A DNA stretch of 64,000 bases from Phycisphaeraceae bacterium (GTDB lineage: Bacteria > Planctomycetota > Phycisphaerae > Phycisphaerales > SM1A02), in NCBI GenBank assembly GCA_019636755.1, contig JAHBWZ010000001.1, forward strand, positions 124,001 through 188,000. Direction: 5' to 3'. The notes under the pieces were generated by a model. The model did not search any database. It was not told the DNA's origin and saw nothing but the letters and a program-made list of their open reading frames with translations. Shown piece by piece: positions 25,889 to 34,989 of the stretch. Within the stretch, counting starts at the first letter, position 1. Each line of letters opens with the position of its first letter. The position numbers and the translations under genes were made by a program.

Positions 25889-27955
25889 ATGCCGAACCCA
25901 CGATCGTCCCGGCGCCGCGTCGTCACGCCCGCCGACCTCCGGCGTCTTGTCTTCCTCGGGTCGCCGCGCATCGACCCGGGCGGCACGACCATCGTCTTCA
26001 CGCACAAGACCGCGGACGGCCCGGGCACCTGGTGTTCCCGGCTGTACAGGGTCCGCGCCGACGGCGGCGGCGCCCCGGTCCCGATCACCGCCGGACCGCG
26101 CGACACGCAGCCGGCGTGGGCGCCGGACGGCCGACGACTCGCCTTCGTCCGCGCGGAGACACGGGAGCGCCCGCAGATCCACGTCCTCGACCTCGACACC
26201 GGCGGCGAGTCGCGCGCGCTGACGGATCTTCCGGAGGGCGCCATCGCGCAGCTCCGCTGGTCACCCGACGGCACCCGCATCGCCTTCGCATTCCGCCCGA
26301 CGCGACCGGAGCGCACCGCGGAGGCGGCGGCGCAGCGGACGCGCGACCGCGCCAGCGATCCGCCGCTGATCACGGAGCACGAGTGGTATCGCCTCGACGG
26401 GGACGGCGTCTTCGGCGATGCGCGCTTCGCGATCCACTGCGTCGACACGGAGAGCGGCGCCTGCCGCCTGCTCTTCGACGGCGACACGCTGGGCGAGGCG
26501 ACGTTCGACTGGTTCCCGGACGGTCGCGCCCTCGCGGTCACCGCGAACCGCGACGCCCGCGCGATGATCCGCCCGTGGAAGACCGAACTCCTGCGCGTCC
26601 AGGTGCCGCGCGGACGCGTGACGCGGATCGCCGGCGCGCCGGCCGGCGCGAAGAGCATGGTGCGCGTCTCCGGCGACGGCCGGTTCATCGCGTGGGCCGG
26701 CCGAGACGACCGCGAGGGGCTGTACACCGTGGAGAACGTCGGCCTCTGGGTGCTCGATCTCCGGTCAGGCACCGCCCGGTGCATCACGGCGGGCACCGAC
26801 GACTGCCTGAACAGCGTGGCGCTCTCCGATGCCGTCGATGCGGTCTTCGCGCCGTTCATCGCGTTCGCCCGCGACGCGGGCCGGATCTTCCTTCGACTCG
26901 GTCGGGGAGGCACCACGCACCTCGCGGAGATGGACACGCGCGCCCCGGCCGCGGCGCGCCGTGCCGCGGCCGGGGCCCCGCGCGTGCTGACCAGCGGCGA
27001 CGTGGATCTCGATCCCGGCTCGGTGTCCGCGGACGGTCTTCGGGCGGCGTTCGTCCTCTCCCGCCCGGACCACCCGCCGGAAATCGCCGTGGGTATCCGG
27101 TCCCGCGCCGGCGCCGCGATGACCGTGCGCACCGTCACCGACTTCCACGGGCCGCTCTGCCGCGCGGTGCGGTTCGCGAAGATCCGTTCGATGACGGTGC
27201 GCGCCGACGACGGACACCCGACCCAGGTCTGGGCCATGTTTCCGCCGAAGGCGAAGCGCAGCGCGAAGCATCCCGCCGTCATCCAGGTGCACGGCGGACC
27301 GCATGCGCGGTACGGCGTCGGATTCTTCCATGAGTTCCAGGTCCTCGCCGCCGCCGGCTGCGCGGTGTTCTTCTCCAACCCGCGCGGGAGCAAGGGATAC
27401 GGCCGGGACCACACCGCCGCGATCCGGGGCGCGTGGGGCGATCGCGACTGGGCGGACATCCGGGCGGTCGCCGACATGGTGCAGTCCCACCCGCGCGTCC
27501 GGAAGTCCCGCATCGGCATCATGGGCGGGTCGTACGGCGGCTACATGACCAACTGGGCGATCGCCCATGACGACCGGTTCCGCGCGGCGATCACCGACCG
27601 CTGCGTCTCGAACCTCGTCTCGATGGGCGGGAACAGCGACTACATCGACGAGCCGGACCGGTACTTCCCCGGGAATTTCTGGGATCGCCCGGAGGCGCGC
27701 TGGGCGCAGAGCCCGATTGCGCACTTCGGCCGGGTGAAGACCCCGCTGCTCATCATCCACAGCGAGGGCGACCTGCGCTGCAACATCGAGCAGGCCGAGC
27801 AGGTCTTTTCCTGCCTTCGGCTGCGGCGCGTGCCCTGCCGCTTCATCCGGTATCCGCGCTCGACGAGCCACGGCATGAGCCGGACCGGACCACCGGACCT
27901 GCGCGAGCACCGGCTGGACGAGATCCTCGCCTGGTGGCGGCGGTGGCTCGCATGA
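25889..27955 (+). CDS. S9 family prolyl oligopeptidase (acylaminoacyl-peptidase/DPP-like)
   Basis: The 688-residue serine peptidase has an N-terminal beta-propeller (repeated segments such as WAPDGRRLAFV, WSPDGTRIAFA and WFPDGRALAVT) and a C-terminal alpha/beta-hydrolase domain. S548 lies in GGSYGGY, D628 in HSEGDLRC and H661 in STSHGMS, a complete triad. No signal peptide is evident with the ATG at 25889, so it is probably cytoplasmic and trims oligopeptides or acylated peptides. The frame is open further upstream, but the alignment and the box at 25877 support this start. It ends with a 4-base overlap with btpA. Confidence 0.9.
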   Translation: MPNPRSSRRRVVTPADLRRLVFLGSPRIDPGGTTIVFTHKTADGPGTWCSRLYRVRADGGGAPVPITAGPRDTQPAWAPDGRRLAFVRAETRERPQIHVLDLDTGGESRALTDLPEGAIAQLRWSPDGTRIAFAFRPTRPERTAEAAAQRTRDRASDPPLITEHEWYRLDGDGVFGDARFAIHCVDTESGACRLLFDGDTLGEATFDWFPDGRALAVTANRDARAMIRPWKTELLRVQVPRGRVTRIAGAPAGAKSMVRVSGDGRFIAWAGRDDREGLYTVENVGLWVLDLRSGTARCITAGTDDCLNSVALSDAVDAVFAPFIAFARDAGRIFLRLGRGGTTHLAEMDTRAPAAARRAAAGAPRVLTSGDVDLDPGSVSADGLRAAFVLSRPDHPPEIAVGIRSRAGAAMTVRTVTDFHGPLCRAVRFAKIRSMTVRADDGHPTQVWAMFPPKAKRSAKHPAVIQVHGGPHARYGVGFFHEFQVLAAAGCAVFFSNPRGSKGYGRDHTAAIRGAWGDRDWADIRAVADMVQSHPRVRKSRIGIMGGSYGGYMTNWAIAHDDRFRAAITDRCVSNLVSMGGNSDYIDEPDRYFPGNFWDRPEARWAQSPIAHFGRVKTPLLIIHSEGDLRCNIEQAEQVFSCLRLRRVPCRFIRYPRSTSHGMSRTGPPDLREHRLDEILAWWRRWLA

Positions 27956-28761
27956 ACCCGATGCTCGATCGTCTGCGCCGCGGCCGCGTGCTGATCGGCA
28001 TGGTGCATCTCGGCGCCCTGCCGGGGACGCCGCGCGCCGAGTTCCATCCGGAGACCATCGCCGAGCACGCCGCGCGTGAGGCGCTCCTGCTGGCGGATGC
28101 GGGCTTCGACGCCGTCCTCATCGAGAACATGCACGACCGGCCCTACCTGCGCCGCCGCGTCGGCCCGGAGGTGATCGCGGCGTTCGCCCGCGCGGCCTTC
28201 GAGGTCCGGCAGGCGATCGCGCTTCCGATCGGCGTGCAGGTTCTGGCAGGAGACAACCACGCCGCGCTTGCCATCGCCCATGCCGCCGGCGCCTGCTTCA
28301 TCCGCGCGGAGGGATTCGCCTACGCCTCCGTCGCGGACGAAGGCCTGCTGGCCAGGGCGGACGCCGGACCGCTCCTGCGCTTCCGGAGAGCCATCGGCGC
28401 CACCGAGGTCGCCATCTTCGCCGACGTCCGCAAGAAGCACGCCGCCCATGCGATCACGCAGGACCTGGATCTCGCGGAAGAGGCGCGGGGACATCTCTTC
28501 TGCGGCGCCGACGGACTGGTCGTCACGGGACCCGCCACCGCGGTGCCGGCGGCCTGCGGGGACATCCGACGCGTCGCGGAGGCCGCCGGTGATGCGCCGG
28601 TGCTGGTGGGATCGGGCGTGACCCCGGACAGCTTCCGGCGGGTCGTCCCGCCGGCGTGCGGCGCGATCGTCGGCTCCGCGCTCAAGGTGGATGGCGGCTG
28701 GATGAACGCGATGGATCCGGCCCGCGTGCGGGCGTTCGTCACCGCGCGGGATCGGACGTGA
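27952..28761 (+). CDS. btpA: BtpA/SgcQ-family TIM-barrel protein
   Basis: The 269-residue protein has the family N-terminus GMVHLGALPGTP, the segment DAVLIENMHDRPY, GVQVLAGDN, RAEGFAYASVADEG and the C-terminal phosphate-binding-like VGSGVTPDSF. BtpA was named for a role in photosystem I stability in cyanobacteria, and SgcQ relatives are predicted TIM-barrel enzymes of sugar metabolism; in non-photosynthetic bacteria the role is unknown. Its ATG overlaps the stop of the S9 peptidase. Its last 23 bases overlap the end of the convergent DUF1080 gene. Confidence 0.87.
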   Translation: MNPMLDRLRRGRVLIGMVHLGALPGTPRAEFHPETIAEHAAREALLLADAGFDAVLIENMHDRPYLRRRVGPEVIAAFARAAFEVRQAIALPIGVQVLAGDNHAALAIAHAAGACFIRAEGFAYASVADEGLLARADAGPLLRFRRAIGATEVAIFADVRKKHAAHAITQDLDLAEEARGHLFCGADGLVVTGPATAVPAACGDIRRVAEAAGDAPVLVGSGVTPDSFRRVVPPACGAIVGSALKVDGGWMNAMDPARVRAFVTARDRT

Positions 28762-30223
28762 CGCGCTCCGTCGGCGGTGCGGCGAGCGCGTGCAGCATCC
28801 CGGCCCATGCAGGGCCGAGGCGCCCCGCGGCGCCTTCGCCCTGGTGACCGGGAAGGAGATCCACGACGATCACGCGCGGCGGCTCGTGGAGCATCGCGAT
28901 GGCGGCACGCAGGCGATCGTCGTCCGCGGCCGGCGGGTGAACGATGACCCGGCACGCGGGCGCGGCGATGGTGATCTCGACGACCAGTTCTGCGACACCA
29001 CGGACGATCTCATCGATGGTCCGACCGCTGGCCCGGTCCATCGCACCGGCATCGACCACCGCCGTCGCCGGCAGAATCAGCGGGCCCTCCGGCGCCGACA
29101 GCCGCGCGAGGAGTTGCGGAATCGTCGCATCGGGCGTGCCGAGCCAGCACACGTCCTCGCCCAGGGACGCGGCGCCCGGCGTTCCGGGGCCGATCGCCTC
29201 GGTCATGCGCGTCCCGCCGAGCAGCAGGAACCGGGGCGTGACCGGCGGTCCCGCCGGAAGGCCCGGGCCGCCCGCGCCGCCCCGCGCCTCCGCCCGCAGC
29301 CACGCGGGAAGGTCGGCCGGCATGCGGATGAAGATGCTCCGGAACCGGACCGCCGGGCCATGGTCCTGCAGCGCGATCCGCCCCGGTCCCGGGGCGGCGA
29401 AGCCCTCGGCGCTGCGGAACTTGCTGGCGGCAACGGCCCCGCGGAACGCCGGGGCCTCCAGGTCGACGCTGAGCAGCCGGCGCCCGTTGAGCCAGTGCTC
29501 AGCGCGCCCGGTCGCGTCGAGCACGATGCGCCCGCGGTCGAACGCGTGCAGCGGCGCGCGCCACTTGTCCGCCGGTGGCGGAATGATGTCATAGAGCGCG
29601 CCCGCCGCCGCCGGGCCATCGGGCGGGAATCCGTGGCCGACATCATCGAGCACCTGGAACTCGGGCCCCCGCATCCAGGCCGGCGCGCCCGGGGGTCCGG
29701 TGAGATCGTCGACGCGGTAGAAGACGCCGCTGTTGCCGCCCGGACCGACCGCCGCATGGAACCGCAGATCGAAGGCCGGCCAGTGCGCCCGGCTGACCAG
29801 GTCCGAGCGCTGCGCGGCGCCCGCGGGTGCGGGTGTGAGGACACCGTCGGCGACCTGCCAGCCTGACGACGCCAGCGTGGTCCCGCCCCAGGCGCGCCAG
29901 TGGTCGCCGGCGTCGTCGCCCGAGAGCAGGGTCCAGCCCGCCAGGCGCTGCGCGCGAAGAGCGGCCTTCGGAGCCGGGCCGTCACCTGCGCCGGCCGGCG
30001 GCACCGGGTCTGCCGCGACCTCCTGCCCGGCGACGTCGGCGGTCCGGGTCGCACGGTCGCCGGTCGCGGCGCCGTCCGGCGGCCATGGATGCGGCGTCGC
30101 GGCAGCGCCGGCCGCGCCCAGAAGCACCGCCGTCGGCAGCCCGCGCCGCAGCGCGGCGACCGTGCCCACCCGTCCAGGCCGTCGGTCCGGCCCGGTCACG
30201 GATCGGATTCCGTGAGGGCGCAT
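28739..30223 (-). CDS. Secreted DUF1080 (3-keto-disaccharide hydrolase-like) protein with a degenerate SGNH-like C-terminus
   Basis: The 494-residue protein starts with a basic, hydrophobic export segment (LPTAVLLGAAGAAATPHP), a proline/alanine linker, then a DUF1080 jelly-roll at about 95-290: GWTLLSGDDAGDHWRAWGG, LVSRAHWPAFDLRF, GNSGVFYRVDD and LQDHGPAVRFRSIFIR. Planctomycetes carry many DUF1080 proteins acting on sugars outside the cytoplasm. The C-terminal 180 residues resemble an SGNH hydrolase in outline (FLLLGGTRMTEAI, DVCWLGTPDATIPQLLARL, VVDAGAMD), but the GDS serine and GxND motifs are not intact. The start at 30223 gives the cleanest signal peptide. The gene end overlaps btpA tail-to-tail. 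Confidence 0.72.
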   Translation of the reverse strand: MRPHGIRSVTGPDRRPGRVGTVAALRRGLPTAVLLGAAGAAATPHPWPPDGAATGDRATRTADVAGQEVAADPVPPAGAGDGPAPKAALRAQRLAGWTLLSGDDAGDHWRAWGGTTLASSGWQVADGVLTPAPAGAAQRSDLVSRAHWPAFDLRFHAAVGPGGNSGVFYRVDDLTGPPGAPAWMRGPEFQVLDDVGHGFPPDGPAAAGALYDIIPPPADKWRAPLHAFDRGRIVLDATGRAEHWLNGRRLLSVDLEAPAFRGAVAASKFRSAEGFAAPGPGRIALQDHGPAVRFRSIFIRMPADLPAWLRAEARGGAGGPGLPAGPPVTPRFLLLGGTRMTEAIGPGTPGAASLGEDVCWLGTPDATIPQLLARLSAPEGPLILPATAVVDAGAMDRASGRTIDEIVRGVAELVVEITIAAPACRVIVHPPAADDDRLRAAIAMLHEPPRVIVVDLLPGHQGEGAAGRLGPAWAGMLHALAAPPTERVTSDPAR

Positions 30224-30421
30224 CGTGTCCGATCCATCGCGAAGTCTGACAGAATCCGTCGGGATTTTTGTTGCGGGATGGATCATTTCGGCTTCCACTT
30301 CGTCGAATCCGCCGAAGAGAATACCCAGCCGCGGGCGGGGCCCGTCCGACGGCCTTTCCGGCCGGCACGACACGGGCCGACCCCGGCACGATGACCACTG
30401 TTCGACACGAGGAAGCGTGTG
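30224..30421. other. Divergent intergenic region
   Basis: A 198-base gap between the DUF1080 gene (-) and the large secreted protein (+). The stretch 30235-30330 is the most A/T-rich in the neighbourhood and has GATCCATC near 30231 mirrored by GATGGATC near 30279. Promoters for both genes are expected here, but no hexamer pair is convincing. Confidence 0.35.
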
Positions 30422-33166
30422 ATGGAGGCTTCAATGACGATGTCCGCTGAGCCCGGGGCGCGCGCCGCCCGGGAGACCCGCCGCGAAGTCGAGCCGGGAC
30501 GCCACCGGCGCGGGTACCGCCTTGTCCGCGTGGCGATCCTGTTCACGACGTCGGCCGCGGCCCTGCTCGCGAGCGCGGCCCACGGGCAGGCGGTCCCGCC
30601 GGGCGTGGTCCGCGGTCCGGACGACGGCGCGGTCATGGTGGGCGAGTCCCTCGCCCCCGGGACCATCGATCCGGGCATCATCGAAGACATGGCGGCGGTC
30701 ATCGAGCGCGAGCGGACCTCTCCGCCGCAGCCGCCGGGCCGCATCCCGGCGCCGTACACGCGCCGCGGCGTGTGGTCGGTCCCGGGCATCAAGGCGCTCG
30801 GCCAGGCGCGGTCCGGCATCTTCTATCTCGCCAACCAGTTCGGCGACACGCAGATGGCGATCGGGTTCCCGGGCGGGGCCCGCGTGCACGAGGTCTACAT
30901 CCTCGGACAGGGCGGTGTCGGTTCCTGGGCAGCGGCGGTGCGCGTCGTCGGCTTCCAGGCGGGCGAGGCCGTGGTGGCGACCGACTGGTTCGTACGGATC
31001 GACTCCACGCCGATCCGCCTGCCCATCAACTTCCCGGACGTCGACCGGATCATGTTCGAAGTCCGCGCCAACGGCGAACTCGGCGGCTGGTTCGGGATCG
31101 ACGACCTCGCCTTCACCCCCGCGCGCGGCCGGCGGACGATCCTCGACTTCGAAGATCTGACCTACGGCGCCGCCATCAGCGGCACCGAGTACGGCGGACT
31201 GATCTGGGAGTTCGGCTCCGGCAACCTGGCGCGCGAAGATGCGCTGCCGCCACCGTCCGTGCCGCCGGGCATGGAGGATGAGGACGGCGCCGGCGGCGAG
31301 GAGGGCGACGATGGTCCGGCGATGCTGGGCGGCCCGCAGCTTCCGGACATGACGCTCGACTTCGTCTCGGTGAAGCGCGGCGACGCCGGGCAGAACTCGT
31401 TCCCGCCGGATACCTGCGGCGCCATCGGGCCGACGCACTACTGCACCATCGTCAACCGGAACTTCGCGATCTACAACCGCTCGACCGGCGCCCAGATCTC
31501 CAACGTGTCGCTCGGCACGTTCCAGCCGGGAACCTCGGGCGATCCGCGCGTCCTGTACGACCATCACGCCGGACGCTGGGCCGTCGTGTCGACCAACTTC
31601 GACACGCGCATCTACGTCGCCTACTCACTGACGAACAATCCCACCGGCGCCTGGTACAAGACCAACTTCATCGCGTCGCAGGGCTCCGATGCCGGAAAGT
31701 GGGTGGACTACCCGACGCTCGGGCTGGACGCCAACGGCATCTACACCGCGGCGTACATGGTCGGCGGGAACAACCGGATGTCTCTGTTCGCCATCAACAA
31801 GGCAGGCCTTCTCAGCGGATCTCCCACGCTGGGCGACGTCCAGGCCTTCCGTGAACTCTCCTGGGAAGGCGCGATCCAGCCGGCCATGACCTGGGGCGAG
31901 CCGCCGTACGAGTACCTGATCTCGCGTGCCTCATCGACCCAGCTCCGCGTCCGGCGCCTGACCTGGAGCGGGACCACCGCCTCGCTGACCACGCAGGGAT
32001 TCGTCTCCGTCCCGTCGCACAGTGCACCACCCGACGCCCCCGCGCTGGGCAGTTCGACGAACATCGACACCGGCGACTGGCGGCTCATGAGCGTCGCCTA
32101 TCGCGACGGGTTCCTGTGGACCGCGCACGCGATCAACGTCTCCGGACGGGCCGCGGCCCGCTGGTACCGGATCAACGCGTCGAACCTTTCCAGAACGTAC
32201 GGCACGATCAGCGATCCGTCACTCCACTACTACTACCCGTCGATCGCCGTCAACGCCGCGGGCGATGCCGTCATCGGGTTCTCCGGCTCGAACGCCAGCC
32301 AGTACGTCGGCGCGTACTTCTCCGGCCGGCGGAATGCCGATGCCCCCGGCACCATGGCCCCCCCGTTCCAGTACCGGACCGGCCAGGGCGCCATGAACAT
32401 GGTGGACGGCTTCGGTCGCAACCGCTGGGGAGACTACTCGCTGACCACGCTCGATCCCGTCGACGAGTCGGCGCTCTGGACCATCCAGGCGTACGGACGG
32501 ACGGGCAACAACTGGGGGACGTGGGTGGCGAAGCTGGAGTACGACGAAACCGAGCCTCCGGTGATTCCGCCGAACGACGCCTGCGCCGACGCGATCGTCA
32601 TCACGGACGGCGTCTACCCGTTCAGCACGGTCAACGCAACGACCGACGGACCCGATGAACCGAATGCGTGCAGTTTCAGCGGGTACACGCAGATCGGCGG
32701 GGACATCTGGTATCGCTACACGGCCGGATGCACCGGCACCGCGGTCCTCGAGACCTGCCAGAGCCAGTTCAACACGAAACTCGCGGTGTACGTCTGGACC
32801 GGGCAGTGCCCGCAGCTTCCCAACCAGAACGTGATCGCGTGCAACGATGACACCTGCGGGCAGCAGAGCAACCGCGCCCTGGTGACGTTCCAGGCCTTCG
32901 AAGGCCTTACCTATCTCGTCCGCCTGGGCGGATACCAGGGTGCGACCGGCGAGGGAACGCTCTCGATCACGTGCATCCCCGATCCCGTGCCGGATCCGTG
33001 CACGGGCGACATCGACGGCAACGGCGAGGTCGATTTCGCGGACGTCCTCGCCCTGCTCTCGGCGTGGGGTCCGTGCCTCGGCTGTGACGAGGACCTGGAC
33101 GACAACGGCGAGGTCGACTTCAGCGACCTCCTTCTCCTCCTGTCCGCGTGGGGGCCGTGCCCCTGA
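30422..33166 (+). CDS. Large secreted protein with paired dockerin-like calcium loops
   Basis: This 915-residue protein has an N-terminal export helix (VAILFTTSAAALLASAAHGQA, about 37-58). Residues 110-270 look like a jelly-roll (GSWAAAVRVVGFQAGEAVV). A central domain at about 300-700 contains GDAGQNSFPPDTCGAIGPTH and DPRVLYDHHAGRWAVVST. A cysteine-bearing domain at 715-850 starts PPNDACADAIVITDG, and the C-terminus has two 12-residue calcium-loop repeats (DIDGNGEVDFADV and DLDDNGEVDFSDL), each followed by LLSAWGPC. This tail is common in Phycisphaerae extracellular proteins. Function is unknown. GAGGAAG precedes the ATG at 30422; ATGs at 30434 and 30440 follow a GGAGG and are alternatives. 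Confidence 0.8.
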   Translation: MEASMTMSAEPGARAARETRREVEPGRHRRGYRLVRVAILFTTSAAALLASAAHGQAVPPGVVRGPDDGAVMVGESLAPGTIDPGIIEDMAAVIERERTSPPQPPGRIPAPYTRRGVWSVPGIKALGQARSGIFYLANQFGDTQMAIGFPGGARVHEVYILGQGGVGSWAAAVRVVGFQAGEAVVATDWFVRIDSTPIRLPINFPDVDRIMFEVRANGELGGWFGIDDLAFTPARGRRTILDFEDLTYGAAISGTEYGGLIWEFGSGNLAREDALPPPSVPPGMEDEDGAGGEEGDDGPAMLGGPQLPDMTLDFVSVKRGDAGQNSFPPDTCGAIGPTHYCTIVNRNFAIYNRSTGAQISNVSLGTFQPGTSGDPRVLYDHHAGRWAVVSTNFDTRIYVAYSLTNNPTGAWYKTNFIASQGSDAGKWVDYPTLGLDANGIYTAAYMVGGNNRMSLFAINKAGLLSGSPTLGDVQAFRELSWEGAIQPAMTWGEPPYEYLISRASSTQLRVRRLTWSGTTASLTTQGFVSVPSHSAPPDAPALGSSTNIDTGDWRLMSVAYRDGFLWTAHAINVSGRAAARWYRINASNLSRTYGTISDPSLHYYYPSIAVNAAGDAVIGFSGSNASQYVGAYFSGRRNADAPGTMAPPFQYRTGQGAMNMVDGFGRNRWGDYSLTTLDPVDESALWTIQAYGRTGNNWGTWVAKLEYDETEPPVIPPNDACADAIVITDGVYPFSTVNATTDGPDEPNACSFSGYTQIGGDIWYRYTAGCTGTAVLETCQSQFNTKLAVYVWTGQCPQLPNQNVIACNDDTCGQQSNRALVTFQAFEGLTYLVRLGGYQGATGEGTLSITCIPDPVPDPCTGDIDGNGEVDFADVLALLSAWGPCLGCDEDLDDNGEVDFSDLLLLLSAWGPCP

Positions 33167-33197
33167 CCGGGACTGACCCGGACAACGCATGCAGCGC

Positions 33198-33226
33198 GAC
33201 GACCGCGGCCCGGGGCCGCGGTCGTC
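33198..33226 (+). terminator. Strong hairpin after the secreted protein gene
   Basis: A perfect 13-bp stem (GACGACCGCGGCC with GGCCGCGGTCGTC, loop CGG) starts 32 bases after the stop codon. It is followed by CATTGTG rather than a T-run, so termination is likely but not certain. Confidence 0.6.
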
Positions 33227-33252
33227 CATTGTGTCGACGGCGCACGTCGCGA

Positions 33253-33258
33253 TATCCT
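33253..33258 (+). promoter_or_regulatory. Putative -10 box (TATCCT) for the ThuA-domain gene
   Basis: TATCCT ends 6 bases before the ATG at 33265, matching the other start-proximal boxes. Confidence 0.45.
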
Positions 33259-33264
33259 CCCCGC

Positions 33265-34977
33265 ATGCGATCGGCACGGCGACCGCGGCGGCGCACGGCG
33301 CTCCTCTCCATGCTCGCGGCGGTGATGGGCGGCGCGCTGCCGGTCGGCGCCGCGCCGCCGGACGTCCATGCATCCGACCGGATGGACCCACCGGCGACGA
33401 CGGCGCCGCGGCACATACTGGTCTACTCCCGGACCGCCGGGTACCGCCACGACTCCATCCCCGACGGAATCCGCGCCCTGCGGTCGCTCGGGAGCGCCCA
33501 CGGATTCGAGGTCGACGCGACCGAGGATCCGTCGTGGTTCACCGACGACGTGCTGGCGCGATACGCGGTGATCGTCTTCCTCAGCACGACGGGCACCGTG
33601 CTGGACGAGGCGGGACGCCGTGCGATGGAGGCGCGCATCGACTCCGGCGGCGGCTTCGTCGGCATCCACGCGGCCGCCGATACCGAGTACGACTGGCCGT
33701 GGTTCCGCGACGTGATCGGCGCCCACTTCTCCTGTCATCCCGCGATCCAGCCCGCGGTGATCGATGTCGTCGACGGCGCCCATCCCTCGACACGGGACCT
33801 TCCCCGGCGCTGGCACCGCACCGACGAGTGGTACAACTACGGCCGCTCGCCGCGCGGGATCGCCCACGTGCTGCTGATGCTTGACGAGTCGAGCTACGCG
33901 GGCGGCACGATGCAGCAGGACCATCCGATCGCCTGGTGCCGCCGCGTCGGCCACGGTCGCGCGTGGTACACGGGCGGCGGCCACACGAGCGAGTCGTTCC
34001 GGGAGCCGGCCTTCCTGCGCCACCTCCTGGGCGGCATCGCGTGGGCGGCCGGGTGGGCCGACGATGACGGACTGCACACCGCCGCCGGTGCATACACCGC
34101 CGAGCGGCTGCGCGCGCTGCCGGACGACGTGGTCGCACTTGCCGCGCTCCCGGACGGCAGCATCATCATCGCGGCGGCGACGGGGCGCCTCTGGTGGACT
34201 GATGCGTCCGCCGCGGACATGCAGGCGATCGACGGCCTGGACCGGGATGATCCGGATGATCCGGAGCATGACGGCCCGATCACCGCGCTCGAGATCCTCG
34301 GGGCGCCGCCGGACGGATCGCGCCGCATGATCCACATCATCCGCGGCGTCGCGGCGCCCGACACGCCGGCCATCGTCACGACGGTGACGCTGGAGCGCGG
34401 TCCCCGGGGCCTCCGGGCGGGACCGCGGTCGCCCCGCGCGACACGTCCGGCGACCGCGACGGCGACGCCCGGATCGGCGCCGCGGACATCGTGGGTGCGG
34501 CTCGGCAACGACGGCCCGTATCCGCGCCTCTGCCGCGTCCGGTGCCCGCAGGACGCCCAGGCCGCCGTGCCGCGACCGCTGCTCCCGATGCAGGACGGGA
34601 CCGGCCGCGCGTCGTCGCCGCTGCTCGCGGCGCTGCCGGGGGGCGGCCTCGCGCTTCTGCACGGCGCGGAGAGGCCGGGTGCTCCGGAGGCCGGCACCGC
34701 GCGTGACCGCGCCCCGGGCGCCGGCGTCCGGTCGTCCGACGTCATCGTGCAGCCGATCGCATGGGACGTGGTCCGCGACGCGGTCGTGGCCGCAGCGCGG
34801 GCGCCGGACGGCGCGTTCCTCCTGGTCACCCGGGATGGCGACGGCCGGCACGGACTGGTCCGGATCAACCGTCGCCCGATCGATGCGGCACCCACCGCGC
34901 CGCCGCAGCCGCCGCAGCCGTGGCCCGCCGCGCGACGTGGCCTGGTCCTGGACGTCGTCGAGCGCGCGGACCGCTGA
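33265..34977 (+). CDS. Secreted ThuA-domain protein
   Basis: The 570-residue protein has a signal peptide (LLSMLAAVMGGALPVGAA) and then a ThuA-like class I amidotransferase fold at about 48-265: HILVYSRTAGYRHDSI, FLSTTGTVLD, GGGFVGIHAAADTEYDW, RTDEWYNYG, and HPIAWCRRVGHGRAWYTGGGH. ThuA proteins are linked to trehalose and other sugar use, often next to DUF1080 proteins and dehydrogenases in planctomycetes. The remaining 300 residues include WVRLGNDGPYPRL and may form a poorly conserved propeller-like domain. The next gene, a sugar-type ABC ATPase, starts 12 bases downstream, suggesting a shared carbohydrate role. Confidence 0.83.
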   Translation: MRSARRPRRRTALLSMLAAVMGGALPVGAAPPDVHASDRMDPPATTAPRHILVYSRTAGYRHDSIPDGIRALRSLGSAHGFEVDATEDPSWFTDDVLARYAVIVFLSTTGTVLDEAGRRAMEARIDSGGGFVGIHAAADTEYDWPWFRDVIGAHFSCHPAIQPAVIDVVDGAHPSTRDLPRRWHRTDEWYNYGRSPRGIAHVLLMLDESSYAGGTMQQDHPIAWCRRVGHGRAWYTGGGHTSESFREPAFLRHLLGGIAWAAGWADDDGLHTAAGAYTAERLRALPDDVVALAALPDGSIIIAAATGRLWWTDASAADMQAIDGLDRDDPDDPEHDGPITALEILGAPPDGSRRMIHIIRGVAAPDTPAIVTTVTLERGPRGLRAGPRSPRATRPATATATPGSAPRTSWVRLGNDGPYPRLCRVRCPQDAQAAVPRPLLPMQDGTGRASSPLLAALPGGGLALLHGAERPGAPEAGTARDRAPGAGVRSSDVIVQPIAWDVVRDAVVAAARAPDGAFLLVTRDGDGRHGLVRINRRPIDAAPTAPPQPPQPWPAARRGLVLDVVERADR

Positions 34978-34989
34978 GCAGGACCGCGC

